Shown: positions 25,589 to 38,267, numbered from the stretch's first letter. The stretch: 64,000 nucleotides of DNA from Lepidurus packardi (GCA_023053545.1 JAKZAN010000005.1:13427637-13491636); one strand, 5' to 3'. Notes: generated by a model not told the origin, from the sequence alone. A program made the numbers and translations.

Positions 25589-28500
25589 TCATTCGGCTGA
25601 TCTGAGTTTTCGTGTTTGGGACCCTCTCACTTGCGTCACTTTACTGTCTTCTTCCCCTTCGCTTACCACGTCGACTTGAAAATTATCGTCGAGAGTTTCC
25701 ACGCTCTGCAGGGTGCGAGACGGTTTTGAAGGCAAAGTCTCGGCTTTCTCCAATGCATCAGCCTTCCAGTTCGTGGCCTGGATACGGTAAGCGGTGTAGT
25801 CCAACAAATGGGCTTGCTGCTGCAGCCGAGCCACACGTTGCATATGGCGATCCGTATAGGGCAGAAAGGTCTGCAACACCGTTTGCAAATTTGGCCAGCT
25901 CAGCAAGTCTTGGGGCGCGTAACTCCTGAGCATGAAATTCAGCACGGCTTGAGCTTGGTAACAATGCTTGCTGTTGGTGTTCCACGTCACAGCGTAGCTC
26001 AAAAGCCTCTGATGACCCTCGCTGGACAGTTTCGCTATTCCTTGTTCCATTTCCTTCAAAGTCGGGTCACTTGACGTTAGCTCTAAAGTGACAATGGATC
26101 AGATTGAGAATAACACGTTTCCGTTCATGTGGTGTTACCTTTGAGGACTTTGAGTGCAGTAAAAGGCCGGTCTAAGCGCACTGCCATTTTCAAAGCTCGC
26201 CCTAATTTGCCCGTGTGCAGTAGATTGGACAATTGCTGTTCTTGCAAAACGGTTTCAGCTTGTTCCTCGGCGCTTTTGGCGGCTTCTTCTTCACTCACGT
26301 CTCGCCAGAGAATGATTTTAGAGTCACTGCCTCCACTGACCAGTAAATCTTCTTCGTGGCTCACTAAGAATAAAAGACAGAAACCAGTTTCAGCCACACA
26401 AAGGTAAAAAGAATGTTAATTACAAGTCAAAGCCCAAATTTTCCCTTCGTGCTGGTCCAAAGTAGCCACACATTCGGACGTTTTGAGCGTCCAGAGCTTG
26501 ATCAAGCCGTCTGAGGCCGAACTCACCACCTGCAGTCCTCTGGAGACGAAGAAGACTCTCAGAACGGAGCTGTCATGTCCTTCCAAAGTCTAGAATATAC
26601 ATATATATATATAAAAAAAAAAAATTAGTTTGACACTGACACACAATGCGCTTCTCTCTCCTGAAAGGATTACCATAATGCACGCATAATCCGTGAGGGA
26701 CCACAATTTGACGTCTCCATCAGCAGAGCCAGTGGCCAAGACTTGGTCTACGGGAGAAAACTGCAGACACCATAAACCACGTCGGTGGCCCCGTAGAGTA
26801 GCCTCTGGTGAAAGACCAGGCACTTGCCACAGTTTGGCCGTTTTATCTTGGGAAGCCGATGCCACCAAACGATCATTGGGAGAAACTGTGACTGCATTAA
26901 CGTCCTTTTCGTGTGCTAAACAAGTCGCCGAGGCACTTAGGTGCGCCGCAGTAGTTATATCTGCAAGAAAAGGATGGGATTAAAAGAACATCGGTTTCTG
27001 GCTACAGCCCAACATTGGCTCATGCTCACTTTGCCAGTCTTGCGGTAACATCCACAGTTTTAAACAAGTATCTTGGCTTCCAGTCACGACGTACGGGGGC
27101 GAATGGGCGTGGCTGAAGGACAAAGTGCCTACTGAACCCGTATGTCCAGCTCCAATGCCAATGCAGTGCAGTTTCTCGTCTCGGAGAACCCAGACTTTCA
27201 TCGTGTTATCCTTTACGTATCCAAAGGAGACCACACAAAAAGTTTTGAAACTGAGTTTCTCGAATTCTAATGTATCATAGCAAAACAAAATTCGAGTAGG
27301 ACAACGAGTTTGATACGTACTTTGGAGGCAGTCGCTAGTAGCTGGGGATAACTGGGATGAACAGCAACAGCTAGAACAATGTCAGAATGGGCGGGTATTA
27401 ATTGGCACTGGAAGTTGGCCAAATTATACAACCGAAGCTGAGGAGAATTCGAAGCCACCGCTAGATGCTCTTTACCGCCGAGTAAAGCCACATCCAAGAT
27501 GTCTTCATTATACCCACAGTACTGAAAAGAGAATGTATGGCGATGTTAACGACCGAGGGGAACTAGAAGACTTTTCATTACTTGTTTGGTCATCTGCAGG
27601 CTGGACAAATCATACACGTTCAGATTATGGTCAAATGTGACAGTAAGGAGGCTTTTATTGTCCCGTAGGGGCAACAGTTGGGTCAAAGGTGTCGCCAGTT
27701 CAACTGGTCGCTCTTCTTTCCACACGGACTGGCTGTTGGCGATGCTCCAAACCTTCAAAACGCCTTGTTCGCCGGCCGTCAATACCAAGGGACGGGCTAA
27801 AGACTCGGGCAAGAACTCGAATTTCATACTGGGATGTAACACGCAGAGTCCTTCCAAAGATTCGTAAGTGGGTATGGTTTTCAACGCTAACGACTGGGCC
27901 ACATCCCATTGAATAAGCACCTTGTCACGTCCACAACTAAAAAATAACCAGTAATCCCACTTCATTTTCTTTTCATTGAACAGGGCTATCCGCACTAATA
28001 GATTAGACAAAAGACTAATAATTTTTTACCTGACGGCCTGAGCTGTTCCTGGCAAGAGGGCAAAGCCAGTAACGCTGCTTAAATGGCCTTTCAAGGTGGC
28101 AATTACTTGGGAATGACTCAAATCCCAGCAGCGGATGTGGCAGTCCATGGAAGCCGCGTAGATTTTAGGTTGGGACATGTCAGGATGGAACTGAACCATG
28201 GTATAAACACCAGATCCGCCTCGCAGATTATGGGTGCAATATTGCTTTAATGTGTCCCATATTTTCAGAGCGCCATCACTGCCGCCCGAAGCGACCAACG
28301 TAGAAGTCGGATCAAATACTAGCATTCCGGCGGGAGCTACATGCAGTGATTTCCAGGTTCTTTGCACTTGGCCGGCTACAAGGAATTCAATTCAAAAGTA
28401 GGATACGCGAAATAAATGAAAACTAAATAGGGTACAAACCTGGAAAACTCCACTGTTTCAGAAGCGTGGACTTGTGACTGGAAACAACCATAGTATTATC

Positions 28501-28841
28501 CGGGCTAAGGCAGAATGTTACCAGCTCGTCATCTTCTTGGATGAGGCTGACAGAAATTTTCCCTGTGCTGGTATCTACAACTTGCACTCGGTTTCCAAAC
28601 TGACACAGCAAGTGTGCTCCATTTTTTGACACCTAACGCCCGAAGGAAAAGGTTTAACTTGACGTTTACAAACTAGGAATTTTTCCCCGTTTTCTTTTAC
28701 TTGCACGGCTCCTCCGGTGAAGAACGGTTCCACTTGCTGCAGCACGGCATAACTACAAGAAGGGGTATCCGTAAGCTTTAGTACCGTACAACACGTTTTT
28801 AAATATTACCTTGTCTTGATTTTCTTGCCTAATGAAGTCAT
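25589..28841 (-). CDS. TBL3: TBL3/UTP13, WD40 subunit of the small-subunit processome (UTP-B)
   Basis: This is a nucleolar protein of the UTP-B complex, needed for pre-18S rRNA processing. Eleven coding exons, on the minus strand from 28810-28841, 28701-28752, 28440-28632, 28030-28375, 27582-27936, 27321-27521, 27030-27210, 26674-26960, 26424-26589, 26139-26363 to 25589-26082; every junction keeps frame, giving 843 residues. The start is MTSLGKKIKTRSYAVLQQVE followed by EPFFTGGAVQ, like human TBL3 (NYAVERKIEPFYKGG). Tandem WD40 repeats follow, for example FDPTSTLVASGGSDGALKIW, CGRDKVLIQWD, SASQDKTAKLWQ and RGLWCLQFSPVDQVLATGSA. The C-terminal Utp13 domain has LSNLLHTGKLGRALKMAVRL, TWNTNSKHCYQAQAVL and LPYTDRHMQR. 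An (AT)n plus poly(A) stretch sits in the eighth intron. Confidence 0.96.
26594..26625. repeat. (TA)n / A-rich microsatellite in TBL3 intron
   Basis: ATATACATATATATATATA followed by a run of A. It lies within the 84-nt intron 26590-26673. Confidence 0.85.
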
Positions 28842-28960
28842 GGTACTGTTTTAAACACTTTTTCAGTGTCAACCACGTGCAACTGTTGACGCTACTCCTC
28901 CTTAACTATCGAAAGTTCGTGAGTAAAAATCGATTTCAAGTTTGTTTCATATTGAAAAGG
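28842..28960. promoter_or_regulatory. Bidirectional promoter of TBL3 and PLPBP
   Basis: Only 119 bp separate the two divergent start codons. The segment holds a CACGTG E-box (28874-28879) and an ATCGAT motif near 28930, and no TATA box. Sharing of core elements is inferred from the spacing. Confidence 0.65.
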
Positions 28961-30062
28961 ATGGCGGTTTGTTTACAATGCTGTCCAAAGAAGTTGTGGA
29001 CTTCCCCCATTGCCAAATCAATTTCCCCCCTCAAACGTGGGCGTTTTCCTTATTTTTGCGTGACTAATCAAACGCGTAGCATGTCAAGCGCTATACCAGA
29101 AAATATTGATCTTGTTCGGTCAAAAATTGCGGAGGCCTCCAAGAAATATGTGAGTTATTATCATTTCCCATTTTTGGAAACATCTTCCCCGTTTAGCTTC
29201 ATAATAAACAAATGAATGTGCTTTGTGTTTTACAGGGAACAAGTAGTGTAAGACTTGTAGCTGTTAGCAAAACCAAACCGGCGTCTGACGTTGTTTGTGC
29301 CTATAAAACCGGACAGCGACATTTTGGGGAGAATTATGTTCAGGAACTGGTTGAAAAGTCCAATGATCCACAAGTCAGATAATTTTTTATTTTTTTTTCC
29401 CTTTCAAATAACGAATGCCTTCTCTTAGATTTTGAGTGATTGCCCCGAGATTGTGTGGCACTTGATTGGCCATTGCCAGACTAACAAGGTTAACAAAATA
29501 GCCAAAGTTCCTCGATTGGGAGTTCTGGAAACGGTAGACACGGAAAAGTTGGCCGAAGCCCTCAACGTGGCTTGGGAAAAGTTTCAACCTGACGGCGCTA
29601 GACTGAAAGTCTTTGTTCAAGTCAATACCAGTGGCGAAAAACAAAAAAGCGGATGCGAACCCTCTCAAGTCTTGAGTCTGGTGCGTCACGTCATTGAGCA
29701 TGCTCCTCGCCTAGAGTTTATTGGATTGATGACGATTGGAATATATGACTATGACATCCGTTTGGGACCAAATCCGGACTTTCTGGTACCCCCTTTTCTT
29801 AATATTCCAGTATAGCTTTAATTTATTGTGGCGTAGAAATTAGTGCAAGTACGGGAAGAGATATGCAAGGAACTGGAAAAAAGCAAAGATGAGGTGGAAT
29901 TATCAATGGGAATGTCTACCGACTTCGAGCATGCGGTAACTTTAGCGATGTTACATGTAGGATTTCTTAATAACAATCGTGGGCTATTTTTGTTAGATCG
30001 AACTCGGGAGCACCAACGTACGAGTGGGAAGTACGATTTTTGGAGCAAGAAATATGAACTAG
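28961..30062 (+). CDS. PLPBP: Pyridoxal phosphate homeostasis protein (PLPBP/PROSC, YggS family)
   Basis: This PLP-binding TIM-barrel protein controls free pyridoxal phosphate. Five exons, all in phase 0: 28961-29149, 29236-29373, 29429-29785, 29837-29935 and 29997-30062, giving 282 residues. The PLP lysine lies in LVAVSKTKP. Family motifs follow: [77 protein letters not shown] and the phosphate-binding end [11 protein letters not shown]. About 40 residues precede the conserved core and are basic and hydroxylated ([20 protein letters not shown]), like a mitochondrial presequence. An internal ATG at 29081 ([14 protein letters not shown]) would give the shorter cytosolic form. One donor is GTCAGA and one intron is only 51 nt. 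An AATAAA lies at 30180-30185. Confidence 0.95.
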
Positions 30063-30586
30063 GCCAGTGCAATTTTGTTTGGAATTGTATTCCGCATGTA
30101 TAAATCCATCTCGTCCGTAGGATTCTCATTGATGTCATAACTAATCTATAGCTCGCTTCAGAAGGCCATTTTAATTTACAATAAAGTAAGTCAACAGTTC
30201 TTAGTTTGGGCGGAAAAGTAAGCGATAATGAATTGGAATGAATAAGATGGAGTGAAGATTAGAAAACTACGATCAAAAGCATGAAACCTATTCCGTTTGA
30301 CAAATCATTTCCTATGAGACGACTGACCGGTTTGCATAAAACGCGCGAACCGCCTCTAGTTCTGTGCGCCGACGCACAAGTCCTTCGCCAGCAATATTCG
30401 GCGCTGGTGCGGCGATAGTAACACTAGCTAGCGGCAACAGTCTGAGTTAGCCATCGTGCGGTTCATACAGGTAAACAACAAACCTTTTGGAAAACGAGTT
30501 TTGTTCCACGCGGTAAGAAAGTTTTCATTTGGTTTGGAGCTTAGAAGGGGAACTAAATTAGGCCTATTTCTTTCTTTGTTTGCAGA
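30063..30586. other. Intergenic and 5' UTR of the large repeat protein
   Basis: It holds the PLPBP 3' UTR and the promoter of the next gene. A likely leader exon ends at CATACAG|GTAAAC (30470/30471), and a leader intron ends at TTTGTTTGCAG (30585). Confidence 0.45.
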
Positions 30587-33500
30587 ATGTCCAGTCAGTG
30601 TGGGCGGCTCTGCCCAACGCATGGTTCCAAAGCAGCTGGTCTAACAATAAATTCATTGTTTTGAAAAGGCAAAACTTGGCTTGGTTTGTTTTGTACACCC
30701 ATAACTCGGAATGTCTCCGCGAAGAAAAAGTAAGCATCAAGGGATTTGTGTTCAGCTTATTGCGTTGACTAAACTTGATATGTTATTCAGAAGTGGTTAA
30801 AGGAAACCCTGACTTGTATGCCCACCAGTTTCCAGTTTTAACCACTTCTGCCACAACACCTCATGGGTGTCCACATGCAGCAGCTCCTCGCCGGAAGGGT
30901 AAGTTGATTTTGACCCTTCAGTTTGACCAGTTTTACTGTATTCACTCTTTCCTTGTCTAGGACCCGTAAGTGGATCGGTGGAATGCGCTAGGCCTCACTG
31001 TACCTTACCCGAGAAAGCTGCCAATGAATTAGCACAAGAAACTGGAAGGGGAAACGCACCCACACTTGAACCCACACACAAACACTCCGACACACAAAGA
31101 CTCGAGAACGACCAATTCTTCGAGGGGTTCAAGGTCAATTTTGGCTCCATGAGTCGCGCGGATGCCAACCGTGCCCAGCAGCGCCTTTTACAACCTTGTA
31201 GGGTTGTGATGAAAGACATGTTCCGCCAAACCTTCACTAACGTCCCTTTACATCGGATTTTGAACGAAGAGGAACCCACGCCTTCTTGTGCTCCTTCCAG
31301 AGAGGGAAATCTGTCGAGACATTCGTCATTTATGGAAACCACTCGTTCGGGAGGTCTTCTAGGTAGACGACGATGCATGAGCTTGGAAGTTGGCGCATAT
31401 GTCGACTCCGAGGCTAACGAAGAAGAGCTAGCTATGAGCTTCAGTAAAGGAACACCTACAACGGCCTTCGAACCAGGCAGGCAAGAGAAGAATGGACCAT
31501 CTTTGGAAGAGTTGATGCTTGATTGCCTGGGAATGCTTAAAAAATGTCCTGCGGAGGTAATTGGAAAGGAAGTTTTGGTGAAACGGGCCAAGCGGAAGAA
31601 AAAATGCGTGACAAGTCAGCCCGTGGACGTAGCTATGGACGAACTCTCCCCTTTGCCAGCGACTAACGCCCATGAGTCGCAGTGCTTGGGCCCAGAATTT
31701 GCCTGCGAGACGCAGCGCGGTTCGGCCAAGCAAACGCTCACTAAATTGGCTAGCAAACATCAAAAGTTAGCCAAGGAAACACAACCGATGGTTCCATCGC
31801 TTCCCACAACTCTTGTGCCTAGTACGGAGGTGGATGTGGCTGCCAAGCCGAAGAAAAAGCGCGTGAGAAGGCAGCCCGTGGATATGTCTGTGAACGAAGT
31901 CTCCTCTTTGGCTGGAGCTTGCGCCCAAGAAGCTCAACCTTCCGGACCAGAACTTGTCTTCGAGATGGAACGCGGTTCAGCGAAGGAAACGCTCCCGAAA
32001 TTGGCTAGACAACATCAAAAACTAGCCACGGAAACGCAACCAGTGGTTTTGTCGATTCCCACAACTCCTGTGCCTAGTACGGAGGTGGATGTGGCTGCCA
32101 AGCCGAAGAAAAAGCGCGTGAGAAGGCAGCCCGTGGATATGTCTGTGAACGAAGTCTCCTCTTTGGCTGGAGCTTGCGCCCAAGAAGCTCAGCCTTCCGG
32201 ACCAGAACTTGTCTTCGAGATGGAACGCGGTTCGGCGAAGGAAACGCTCCCGAAATTGGCTAGACAACATCAAAAACTAACCACGGAAACGCAACCGATG
32301 GTTCCATCGCTTCCCACAACTCCTGTGCCTAGTACGGAGGTGGATGTGGCTGCCAAGCCGAAGAAAAAGCGCGTGAGAAGGCAGCCCGTGGATATGTCTG
32401 TGAACGAAGTCTCCTCTTTGGCTGGAGCTTGCGCCCAAGAAGCTCAGCCTTCCGGACCAGAACTTGTCTTCGAGATGGAACGCGGTTCGGCGAAGGAAAC
32501 GCTCCCGAAATTGGCTAGACAACATCAAAAACTAGCCACGGAAACGCAACCGATGGTTCCATCGCTTCCCACAACTCCTGTGCCTAGTACGGAGGTGGAT
32601 GTGGCTGCCAAGCCGAAGAAAAAGCGCTTGAGAAGGCAGCCCGCGGATATGTCTGTGAACGAAGTCTCCTCTTTGGCTGGAGCTTGCGCCCAAGAAGCTC
32701 AGCCTTCCGGACCAGAACTTGTCTTCGAGATGGAACGCGGTTCGGCGAAGGAAACGCTCCCGAAATTGGCTAGACAACATCAAAAACTAACCACGGAAAC
32801 GCAACCGATGGTTCCATCGCTTCCCACAACTCCTGTGCCTAGTACGGAGGTGGATGTGGCTGCCAAGCCGAAGAAAAAGCGCGTGAGAAGGCAGCCCGTG
32901 GATATGTCTGTGAACGAAGTCTCCTCTTTGGCTGGAGCTTGCGCCCAAGAAGCTCAGCCTTCCGGACCAGAACTTGTCTTCGAGATGGAACGCGGTTCGG
33001 CGAAGGAAACGCTCCCGAAATTGGCTAGACAACATCAAAAACTAACCACGGAAACGCAACCGATGGTTCCATCGCTTCCCACAACTCCTGTGCCTAGTAC
33101 GGAGGTGGATGTGGCTGCCAAGCCGAAGAAAAAGCGCGTGAGAAGGCAGCCCGTGGATATGTCTGTGAACGAAGTCTCCTCTTTGGCTGGAGCTTGCGCC
33201 CAAGAAGCTCAACCTTCCGGACCAGAACTTGTCTTCGAGATGGAACGTGGTTCGGCGAAGGAAACGCTCCCGAAATTGGCTAGACAACATCAAAAACTAG
33301 CCACGGAAACGCAACCAGTGGTTTTGTCGATTCCCACAACTGTTGCGCCCAGTAAGGAGGGGGGTGTGGTTGCCAAGCCCAAGGGAAAGCGGAAGAAGGT
33401 CGAGAAACCCCCAGAGACTGAAACTTATGAAGACATCATTCGTGAGCTAATACCAGACTGGCGTGAAGCTGCAACGGCCAGGAAAGTAGCTGCTGGATCC

Positions 33501-36500
33501 CGTCAACTTCGCCGAAAGCCTTACTCGCTGACCGCATGTCCGCATGCTGCGAACGACGACAGAATGGTACCAGAATCGACTAAAGGAAAACACCCCAGGA
33601 AAAAGGGGAGTAGCAAAGCAACGGCCGATCACCTTCTTAATGATAGACCGGAGGAAAAAAGTAGCCAAAAAGTAGCAATCCGTAAACTATTAGAGTCTTC
33701 ATTACATCCCTCAGTTCCATCTTCGCCCTGCCTTGGTTTAGAGAACGTGGATGCTGAGCTCAAAGACAAATTATCACCGCAGCCTTTCCTAGCAACAAGC
33801 AGCCATGAAGGTCTTGTTGAAAAATACCAGCTTAAGGAACTCTCCATTTGTCTGGGACGAACGACTCAAGTACAAGTCGACAAGTGTTCCAAAACGCGCC
33901 CTGGCAGCTGCAGCCCAATTAAACCAGCGACGCCCCTTCGGGAAGAACAAGATGAAGACGAGACTGGGAAGCCAGTGACGGAAACTCGTACTGATTTGGA
34001 ACAAATGTCCGGGGAAAGCACTCGTTGTAGTCCCGAGCGCGCAAGTGGTCGTATACCTCACAAAAGTCACAAACCTGACAAGGAGCGGAAGAAGCGGCAC
34101 CGAGAATCCCGTGCAAGCTCGGACCAAGCACAGCATGAATCGTGCCCGAATCACGCACAGTCCCTAAAAGTGAGGAAGCAACCGCCTCCAAGAGCGAAAG
34201 AAGGGGCGAAGAAAACCAAGCGGGAGCAGCTGAGGACTAAAGCCCAGAAACCAGCCAGAGCCGACCAGAGCCGTGTCGTTGCCATCAACGAGCCATCCAA
34301 TGCTCAAGGAATCGTCGACGGGATTGTAAATGGCAGCAGCGAGTCCACTCCTTGGCGCAAGTTCAAGATCCCTAAGAAGAACCAGGCAACATTAAACCAA
34401 ATTAAAGAGCTTTGCTTGCCGGAAAAGACCATTTTGGATCGGTTGATTCCTATCCTTGGCAACACTCAAGGCAATGGAAGTGAAGCTGGCCAAGAAGAAA
34501 GCGTGAAAGACGTCCTTCGAGCTCGAATTTTGAGTACGCCTCCCGTAGCCCAGCCAGGACACGCAGAGTCAGGCCAGGTTTGGGCGGATTCCGAGCCTAC
34601 GTGCTATAGCTCGTCCACTTCATCGGAAGGACTGGAGCCGCCCGAGAGGTCGGGAGAAACTGCCACTGATTCGGACTGTCAAACAGCAGCCACGGTTTCC
34701 GTGATGACAGCTGTGGCGGTGACTAACTCGGCCAAGTCGCGGCGCTTGTTGTCCCCCATTATTTCGTCCCACACATCTTGCCCCCCGCGAAGGAATGTCA
34801 GCGCTCGCTTCACCCGCAGCTGGGCCAAGAACGATTCCGATGACTCTGATGAAGACGAAGAAACAGACCACACTGACGAAGATCGCGCGTTCGCCGAAGA
34901 CTTGCCAGAAACTTTAAGCGAGCAAGTTCAATGCTCGGAAGTGGCAGCGGGGAGCCAAGGGGCTCGGGGACAGGCTGACAAGGCTTCGAATTCCAAGCAG
35001 GAAGAAACCGATATGTTGGAACTTCACGTGGAAGACTGTGATTTGCTAGAATATGGAATGGAGGATCTCGTGTCGGAAGCTACTTCTCCCAACCGGGAAG
35101 CAGAAGAAGAGACTGCAGTTGCCAGCACTACGAATTGTCCCAAATCAAGCAGAGAAAACGTACCACCAGCAGGTGGAGACGTAGAATCAAGGACGAGCGA
35201 ATTGGCTCCACAGAAAGGTAAAGAAGAAAAGTAATGGCCCAGTCGAGTATTTTATAATTGCTTGTGATTTATTCTACAGATCGTTCTGCCAGTCCAGAGC
35301 GGACAGCGAAGCCCCAAGGCGATTCCAGTCGTCCTCCGCGCGAATCCAAGACAGCGGGATCGGGAGAGTCATCGACAGCATCAGCCGCGGCAACGACATG
35401 TAGTCGCATCGTCGCCCGTCCACTGACCAGCGTCGCGTGGCCGACAGCTTCTCCTAATGTTCTTATAAGACGAAAGAAACCCTCCGGTGCCCTTCCCAAC
35501 ATTCTCAGAAGCTGCCCTACTCCCCAGGCTCAGGTCGGGGTAAGCCATCCAGCGTCTGCCCTGAAGCAAGCTGGTATTTGCCTAGAAGAACTGCGCAACC
35601 CTGGCAGTTGTCAACGCCGAAATTGTATCCAACATTTTGGGCTCAACAGTCCCGGCCTCGGCGATAGCATTCTGCGAGAGATCTCGTTTTGGATGGAATC
35701 TGATGACAGAGACAAGTTTTTCCACAGCGAAGAGCTCATTCTGGACGGCGCCTTCGGCTTGCCACAGGAGCGTCTCCAAGTGCTGGATATCGTCGAATAC
35801 CGCCATGAGGTGATTCGCATTTTTGGGCGGCGACTGCTGGATGAGAAAGGATTGGAAGCCGTCTTGCACTTCTTCGGACCCGCTTTCAACACGGTCGTCT
35901 ACCAAGCGCGTTTCTTTAACGACATTTTGGGCTCCTCTTCCCTGTGGCCCCTCCTGCTCAAGGACTTTGACCACTTCGTGCTCCATTTCTGCCGAAGCGA
36001 AGTGGTACTCAACAGCGCGAGTTCCTGGGCCGTCATCAGCATGGCCACCACGCATGCCAAGTCTATGCTGAGACACTGCATACTGAAAGCCATGAAAAGC
36101 TTGCCCGGATTCCAGCCGCCCCCCGGTTCTTTGTGTGTGCTCATTATGCAAGCCAGGACTGATCGGACGCAGCTCATCGAAACGGCTAGACTGGTACGCA
36201 CTGTCGATTCTCGGACGCTTATGGAGCTGGATCGGAACGTACTGCGCAACTTCTGCCGCAACTTGGAACAGCAAGGCCCGAGTCTGCCTGCCGACCTCGG
36301 GGAAGACCTGGCTTTCTTCAGAGCCATCGCTGTCAACCAGAACCACCCTGCCGCCTCGACTAGTGCCGCCGTCAGCAGCCCGTCCGGTCCCAAAGCCTGC
36401 GCTACGGTGAAGCCGCAGGCGTATCGGGACCCGACCTTAAATCTGGCTTCGAATATCCACCTCCGGGTTGCTGACATCCCTAGAACGCATCATCAGCCGC

Positions 36501-38173
36501 ACCAACCATTGGTGGCCCCGCCACCCAACTACGCCCATTTTTCTCCAGTCAGGCACCTCCTTAACGAGCAGGTTCCCCGTGCAACACATCGTCCAGTTGC
36601 TGTCGACCCTTTTCTTGCGTCGTCTGTTCGTATGCACTCTCCGTCCAACGACGTAGCCGGAGGTGGCAGCGCGCCGATAGTGGTTCGTCGACTACTATTG
36701 CCCACTCCTGCAGCTGATGGACCAGCCCCACTCCGTCTCGCGACTTTATCTCCACCCCTGCCAGCATCCCTTCCACGAACGACGACACCAACATCAAAAC
36801 ATGGCACCATGCCAAAATATATTCCAACGCCAAAATCTCAACTTCCTCCTCCACCAAGGTTTGATTTTCCGGAGGAAGAACGTTGGGACTCGCCACCGGC
36901 GGTTTCGCCCGCTCGGGAACCTGAAGACATGCCCATCCCGTCTGCCTTGTCTGCTGCCCCAAGAGCACCCAGTGAAGCCCAACAGATTTCCAGCTGGATC
37001 GCACAGAGGCATTTCGAACCGTTCGTCCAACTTTTGAGAGAGGTTCCACGCAACCGCTTGGACCAAATTGGCAACAGCATTTCCTTGCATTACGAAGAAC
37101 GGATTAGGCAAAGGGCCCCTGATGTCGCCCGTGATTTTATTGCACTCGTCGATTATCTGGTTCCGAAGGGCGGACCCAGCGCTGCAGGCAAGTTCCTATT
37201 TTATGGCCTACTTAAATGGGTTAGTTATTTTTCGAAGGGCTGTGTACACAACAGGATTTCATTACTAGCTGTGCATGTTGAGCTAATTGTATCAGTCGTA
37301 CAGTGATTACGACTGCTTTGAAGTGACCACCTCTTTTCCAAATTCAAGTATGCTAACTTCTTAGTATGTCTTTCTTAGGAGCTGACAGCGACCAGATGGA
37401 GCGCACCCTAGCCACCGTTGCCTTGACCATTTTTGCGCGATTCGCTGATAGCGGAATCGAGTTGGTGGACCAGGCGGAAGTTTTGTTGAAAAACTGTTGC
37501 GAGGAGCGGAGCTGGCCCGCGAGCACCGTGAACTGCAGCATTTGGGTAAAGCTAGTCGTTTACGTCAACGTTTTCCGCTTGTTTTTTAATTTCTTTTTCT
37601 TAAGCCATTTGGTACACACAATGCTTTCTCCATGGAAATGCTCATCGCCGACTGCTGGCTGCACAGCGGACACTTAATAGAGGCGGCGGAAGTATTAAAG
37701 GGTAAAAAAGAAAGCGATTTCCAAATTTTGAGTCAGGGCTACTAACAAAATCTCGTGTAGAGTTCTGGGAACTCGGTTTGGGTCAAAAAATGGCCGAGCA
37801 AGACAGCAATCGCGAGTCGGAAACGCTAGTGCGCCTATTGCGTCGTTTAATTGAAGAGGGCCCGAAGATGAGCCAGCAGATTTGTTTGCAAACGTGGATT
37901 TGGCTGGTTAACACGTTTGATGCTAGAGTTGTAATCCCTCTGAGTAAATAATCAGCTAAACATAACGAGAGAATGAGCCTTTTGTTTCTTGTAGAATTGA
38001 AAGAAGAGTTGCCGAACTTGATGGACATGGCCTTTGCCAGCAAGCACGAAGAAACGTTTTTGGGGATACGTGGTATTTGGTCCAAACTGAAACCGAAAAT
38101 AAGCAAAGAAGTGGAGGAAACTGATTCTGTGTTAGAAATCTCCCCTTCCGGCGAAGTAAGCGAAAGGGAATAA
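30587..38173 (+). CDS. Very large unnamed protein with six 85-residue NLS-like repeats and a helical C-terminal region
   Basis: I do not recognise this gene. Eight coding exons keep frame: 30587-30638, 30791-30898, 30961-35217, 35280-37187, 37379-37545, 37605-37701, 37761-37943 and 37995-38173, giving 2,316 residues. The start is uncertain: ATG 30587 needs a poor donor (GTCTAA), and the next in-frame ATG in the big exon is 31149. Cysteine/histidine pairs occur early (CGRLCPTH, PHGCPH, CARPHC). Residues about 326-836 are six near-identical repeats, each with a PKKKRVRRQP-like basic patch. A long disordered, charged region follows. At about 1572-1592 is a CCCH-like motif (CLEELRNPGSCQRRNCIQHF), then a conserved-looking helical domain to about 1860, a Pro/Ser linker, and a helical C-terminus. 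A TOPAZ1-like germline protein is one weak possibility. The intron 37188-37378 is GC-AG. Confidence 0.75.
31778..33307 (+). repeat. Six-copy 255-bp coding tandem repeat
   Basis: Six 255-bp units start at 31778, 32033, 32288, 32543, 32798 and 33053, and differ by only a few bases each. A diverged seventh-type copy precedes them (from about 31.5 kb) and a truncated copy follows (33308 to about 33390). Each encodes 85 residues starting ETQP and including VPSTEVDVAAKPKKKRVRRQ and a Glu-rich helix with a LPKLARQHQKL end. The minus strand shows mirrored 83-codon frames that are shadows. Confidence 0.97.
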
Positions 38174-38267
38174 GTGGTGTATTGCATAACTTTTTTTATG
38201 TTTATTTGGGGTTGAGAGCGTGATTTATTGTGTCGTACCGAATTGCGTACTCAGAGTTCATAGAAAT

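Noticed and set aside
32022-33293. Five 83-codon minus-strand frames at 255-bp spacing
   Set aside because: Mirror frames of the coding tandem repeat on the plus strand.
35582-36477. Minus-strand frames of 192 and 254 codons
   Set aside because: Antisense of a long, splice-consistent exon of the large repeat gene.
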